Shown piece after piece: positions 61,551-64,000 of a stretch of 64,000 nucleotides of DNA. Source of the DNA: Hygrophila difformis (lineage: Eukaryota > Streptophyta > Magnoliopsida > Lamiales > Acanthaceae); NCBI GenBank assembly GCA_030278955.1, contig JAOANR010000001.1, forward strand, positions 7,738,874-7,802,873, written 5' to 3'. Under the pieces are notes generated by a model, which was not told where the DNA came from, did not search any database, and worked only from the letters and a program-made list of their open reading frames with translations. Numbering within the stretch: position 1 is the first letter of the stretch; the number at the start of each line of letters is the position of its first letter. The translations under genes and the position numbers were made by a program.

Positions 61551-62828
61551 TGTTTCCGTTCCTAATTTCTTCATGGTAGAAACAAGTTTTTCTTATGTTT
61601 TAGCATCAATAATCCTTCCGATAATCTCACGGCTAGTCAATTATACTCGGTGGAAAACTAGTGGGCAGTGGCTTTGTTTAATTTAGGGCAATACCAAATC
61701 TTGATTTTTGGGTATCAAGAAAGCAGCTATTCTTGAGGCAACCTCTGATATGCGATGTATGCCATGCTGTTAAAGTTGCTCATCCTCTCTTATTCCTGTT
61801 TTGCACTTTCTGATATGCCAATTTCTTTCATGCAGAAACCGTACGATGATCACATAACCTGGATCAAATGACTGAAAAAATAGTGAATTGTGAAGCATTC
61901 AAACAGATGAACGTTATGGAACACCCTGCACCTGCTAATGGGTATGGATGGATTGTGGATCTGACTAACCCTCTGTTGTTAAAATGTGCCAAATAAATGG
62001 GATGCTGCCGGCTGCTCTCTCACAATCGCGTGGCTAAAATTCCATACACTAGATTCTAATTTTATAGCCCGTGCATTCAAATAGGTGGAATAAACAATGC
62101 TTGTTCTCCGGTCTCCCCTATTTTTACTAGTATTTATTGTGTCTCTATAACTCTATTCTATAGTTGTCAATGGCATAGGAAATGTACTAGCCTGCCTCTG
62201 ATTGTTGGGATTTCCCCGATCTTGTTGGAACAAGATACTGTATCTTATTTTTCTGTGTTATAAGGTTCCATTTCATAACTCATCTTATCCTAAATGTACG
62301 AGCATTATTGATTTATTTAGCTTATTTACACCACTATAATATATATATATATATATACAGTTATTAAATTTGGGTGACATATCTTAGTATGAAGGGTCGA
62401 CCATTTTAGGTCAGATTTATGTGTCTGGAAAACCCTCCTCGTATGATGTAGCCATGCATATTAGTATCCATTATTACATCATGTCACCACTCAGTAAATT
62501 AATCAATTACTAGAAAAACTTGAAGATTCACACAGGTGACATGACACAAAATGCAAGGAAAATGTCTCATCAGTCCAGTCCAAACTAATACATCCATGCA
62601 TGAAATTTGAATAATTGATTCCCTCTTGATTCGTCCTCCATCATCCTGTCCTGTTCCAAACGAACACACAACTTTCAAACAACCAGCTTGTTTTTTAATC
62701 TTCAAGATAGCGTGGAAAAATTACGGGAAAACACCAAGAAGAACGATAAACCCAACATCTTGTTTTTCACTAGTACTAGTACTTATATAAAATAATAATC
62801 TCATCAAAGAATTCACTCAGGAATCGGC
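61551..62828. other. CGEP 3' flank and NHL-gene promoter
   Basis: No gene is seen. An (AT)n run lies near 62338-62357 and a TATA-like TATATAAAATAA near 62784, 45 bp before the NHL start codon. Confidence 0.55.
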
Positions 62829-64000
62829 ATGGTTTCCATCTTCAAATTGTTCCTCCTCCTCACACTCCTTTCTGCCGTTCCTATAGCTTACATCATCCAT
62901 TCCGAGACTTCCCCGCGTGCCACTCACGTGTATGAGTACCACAGCCACGGCTGGCTCCGCGATGGGGCCAAGTGGGATCATCTCAACCGTCGCTTCATCG
63001 TTGCTTTCTTCGAGGGCGGCCTCGGTGTCATCCCCGTGATCGACAACTGTTCCTCCGGCACAGTCCTGGATGAAATTCCCGTCGTCGTCGGCAACCCTGG
63101 CCTCGGGAAGAACTCTTCCCTAGGGTTTACCATTGACAGCCCCAGGAACCGCGTCGTTGTCGCCATCGCCGACGCGCTCGGATTCAAATACAGCGCCGTG
63201 GCCGCCTATGATCTCACCACGTGGAATCGGATTTTCCTAACGCAACTCAGCTCCACCACTCCAGGTGAAAATTGAAATACAGCAAGTCTTCCAATTTCCA
63301 TACGAGCATGGTTTTGATTTTTGAGTTCAGACTGTTAACTCCGCTCTCTGCAGCGCGGAATTGTTGAAATATACCAATAATATAACATTGTTGATGAGTT
63401 AAAAATGTCATTGAAATATACTACTTCAGATCAATTGGTCGCTGATTGTGATGCTCAGCTTAACCAAATTCACATTGTTCCTATTGCAATACAAAAATTA
63501 CCTAGAGCTTTTTTAACTCAAATTTTATGGGCGTTCCTTGTAGTACAATTGTACAAAAACCAAAAAGCATAATCTTTTTTTTCTGAAAACAATGACGACA
63601 TTGTGACACACAGATGAGGGTGAGAAAACGCTTGCAGACGACGTGGCTGTGGATGCAGAGGGCAATGCATACATAACCGATGCAAAGGGAAACAAGATTT
63701 GGAAAGTGGGGCCGAATGGGGAAGTCCTATCCACCATCAAAAGCCCCCTGTTTACTCCGACACACTGGTACCACACCTTCATCGGACTCAACGGAATCCT
63801 CCACCATCCCAACGGGTACCTGCTCGTCGCTCACACTCTCTCCGGGAAGCTCTTCAAGATCGAGACAGGGAAGGGATCATCGGATGAGGTGAAGCTAGTT
63901 AACACAACAGGGAGTAGTAGTAGTAGTAGTAGTAATTCATTGATGGAATGGAATGGATTCAGTGATGGAATGGAGTTGCTAAGTCCCACCAAGATTGTCA
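62829..64000 (+). CDS. NHL/SGL beta-propeller protein with N-terminal signal anchor (partial)
   Basis: Exon 1 is 62829-63264. Exon 2 starts at 63614 and is still open at the window end. Residues 5-22 (FKLFLLLTLLSAVPIAYI) form a signal peptide or anchor. The rest repeats beta-propeller blades: RRFIVAFFEGGLGVIPV, LGFTIDSPRNRVVVAIAD, and DDVAVDAEGNAYITDAKGNKIWKV, an NHL/SMP-30-like blade. Plant databases label this group calcium-dependent phosphotriesterase-like; a substrate is not known and catalysis is not shown by the sequence. A (AGT)n run near 63912-63932 encodes a serine tract. Confidence 0.8.

Overview
This is eudicot nuclear DNA: spliced genes with short exons, several plant-only gene families, AT-rich spacers, and a dense load of plant transposons. 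An asterid is plausible, but nothing here fixes the species. Ten host genes are recognisable. From left to right they are a PADRE/DUF4228-like 3' end at the left edge (partial), a PADRE gene split by a hAT transposon, a RING-CH (MARCH-type) ubiquitin ligase, MSH6 (minus), a mitochondrial-type PPR protein, a CKI1-like hybrid histidine kinase (minus), MCM7 (minus), a group-S1 bZIP factor with its sucrose-control uORF, CP12 (minus), a chloroplast glutamyl endopeptidase (CGEP), and the first part of an NHL/SGL beta-propeller protein running off the right edge.

Region 1-10 kb is mostly mobile DNA. It holds the split PADRE gene, Stowaway-like MITEs (two carrying nested hAT-type MITEs), a tRNA-derived SINE inside a hAT element, a small element with ~145-bp terminal inverted repeats and a 10-bp target duplication, and a decayed LINE end. 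Region 10.4-17.6 kb is a near-complete endogenous pararetrovirus (Caulimoviridae). It has a tRNA-Met primer site, a chain of overlapping ORFs, an as-1-like promoter element and a TATA box. The copy is bounded by ~215-bp imperfect inverted repeats and a 9-bp direct repeat, so the whole 7.2-kb block has the outline of a TIR transposon. This is the most unusual structure in the window.

Region 19-37 kb is gene-dense: the RING-CH gene and MSH6 converge, MSH6 and the PPR gene diverge from a ~400-bp shared promoter, and the PPR and CKI1-like genes converge. Region 37-40 kb is a transposon island. Region 40.6-64 kb holds MCM7, the bZIP, CP12, CGEP and the NHL gene, separated by AT-rich spacers with MITEs, a complete TRIM retroelement and microsatellites.

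The host genes serve separate processes. MSH6 and MCM7 both act on DNA in S phase, and both have an E2F-type site about 130 bp upstream of the start codon. CP12 and CGEP act in the chloroplast. The exon models for MSH6, MCM7, the CKI1-like gene, CGEP and the RING-CH gene were built by hand from splice signals. Each sums to a whole number of codons and to about the length expected for its family.
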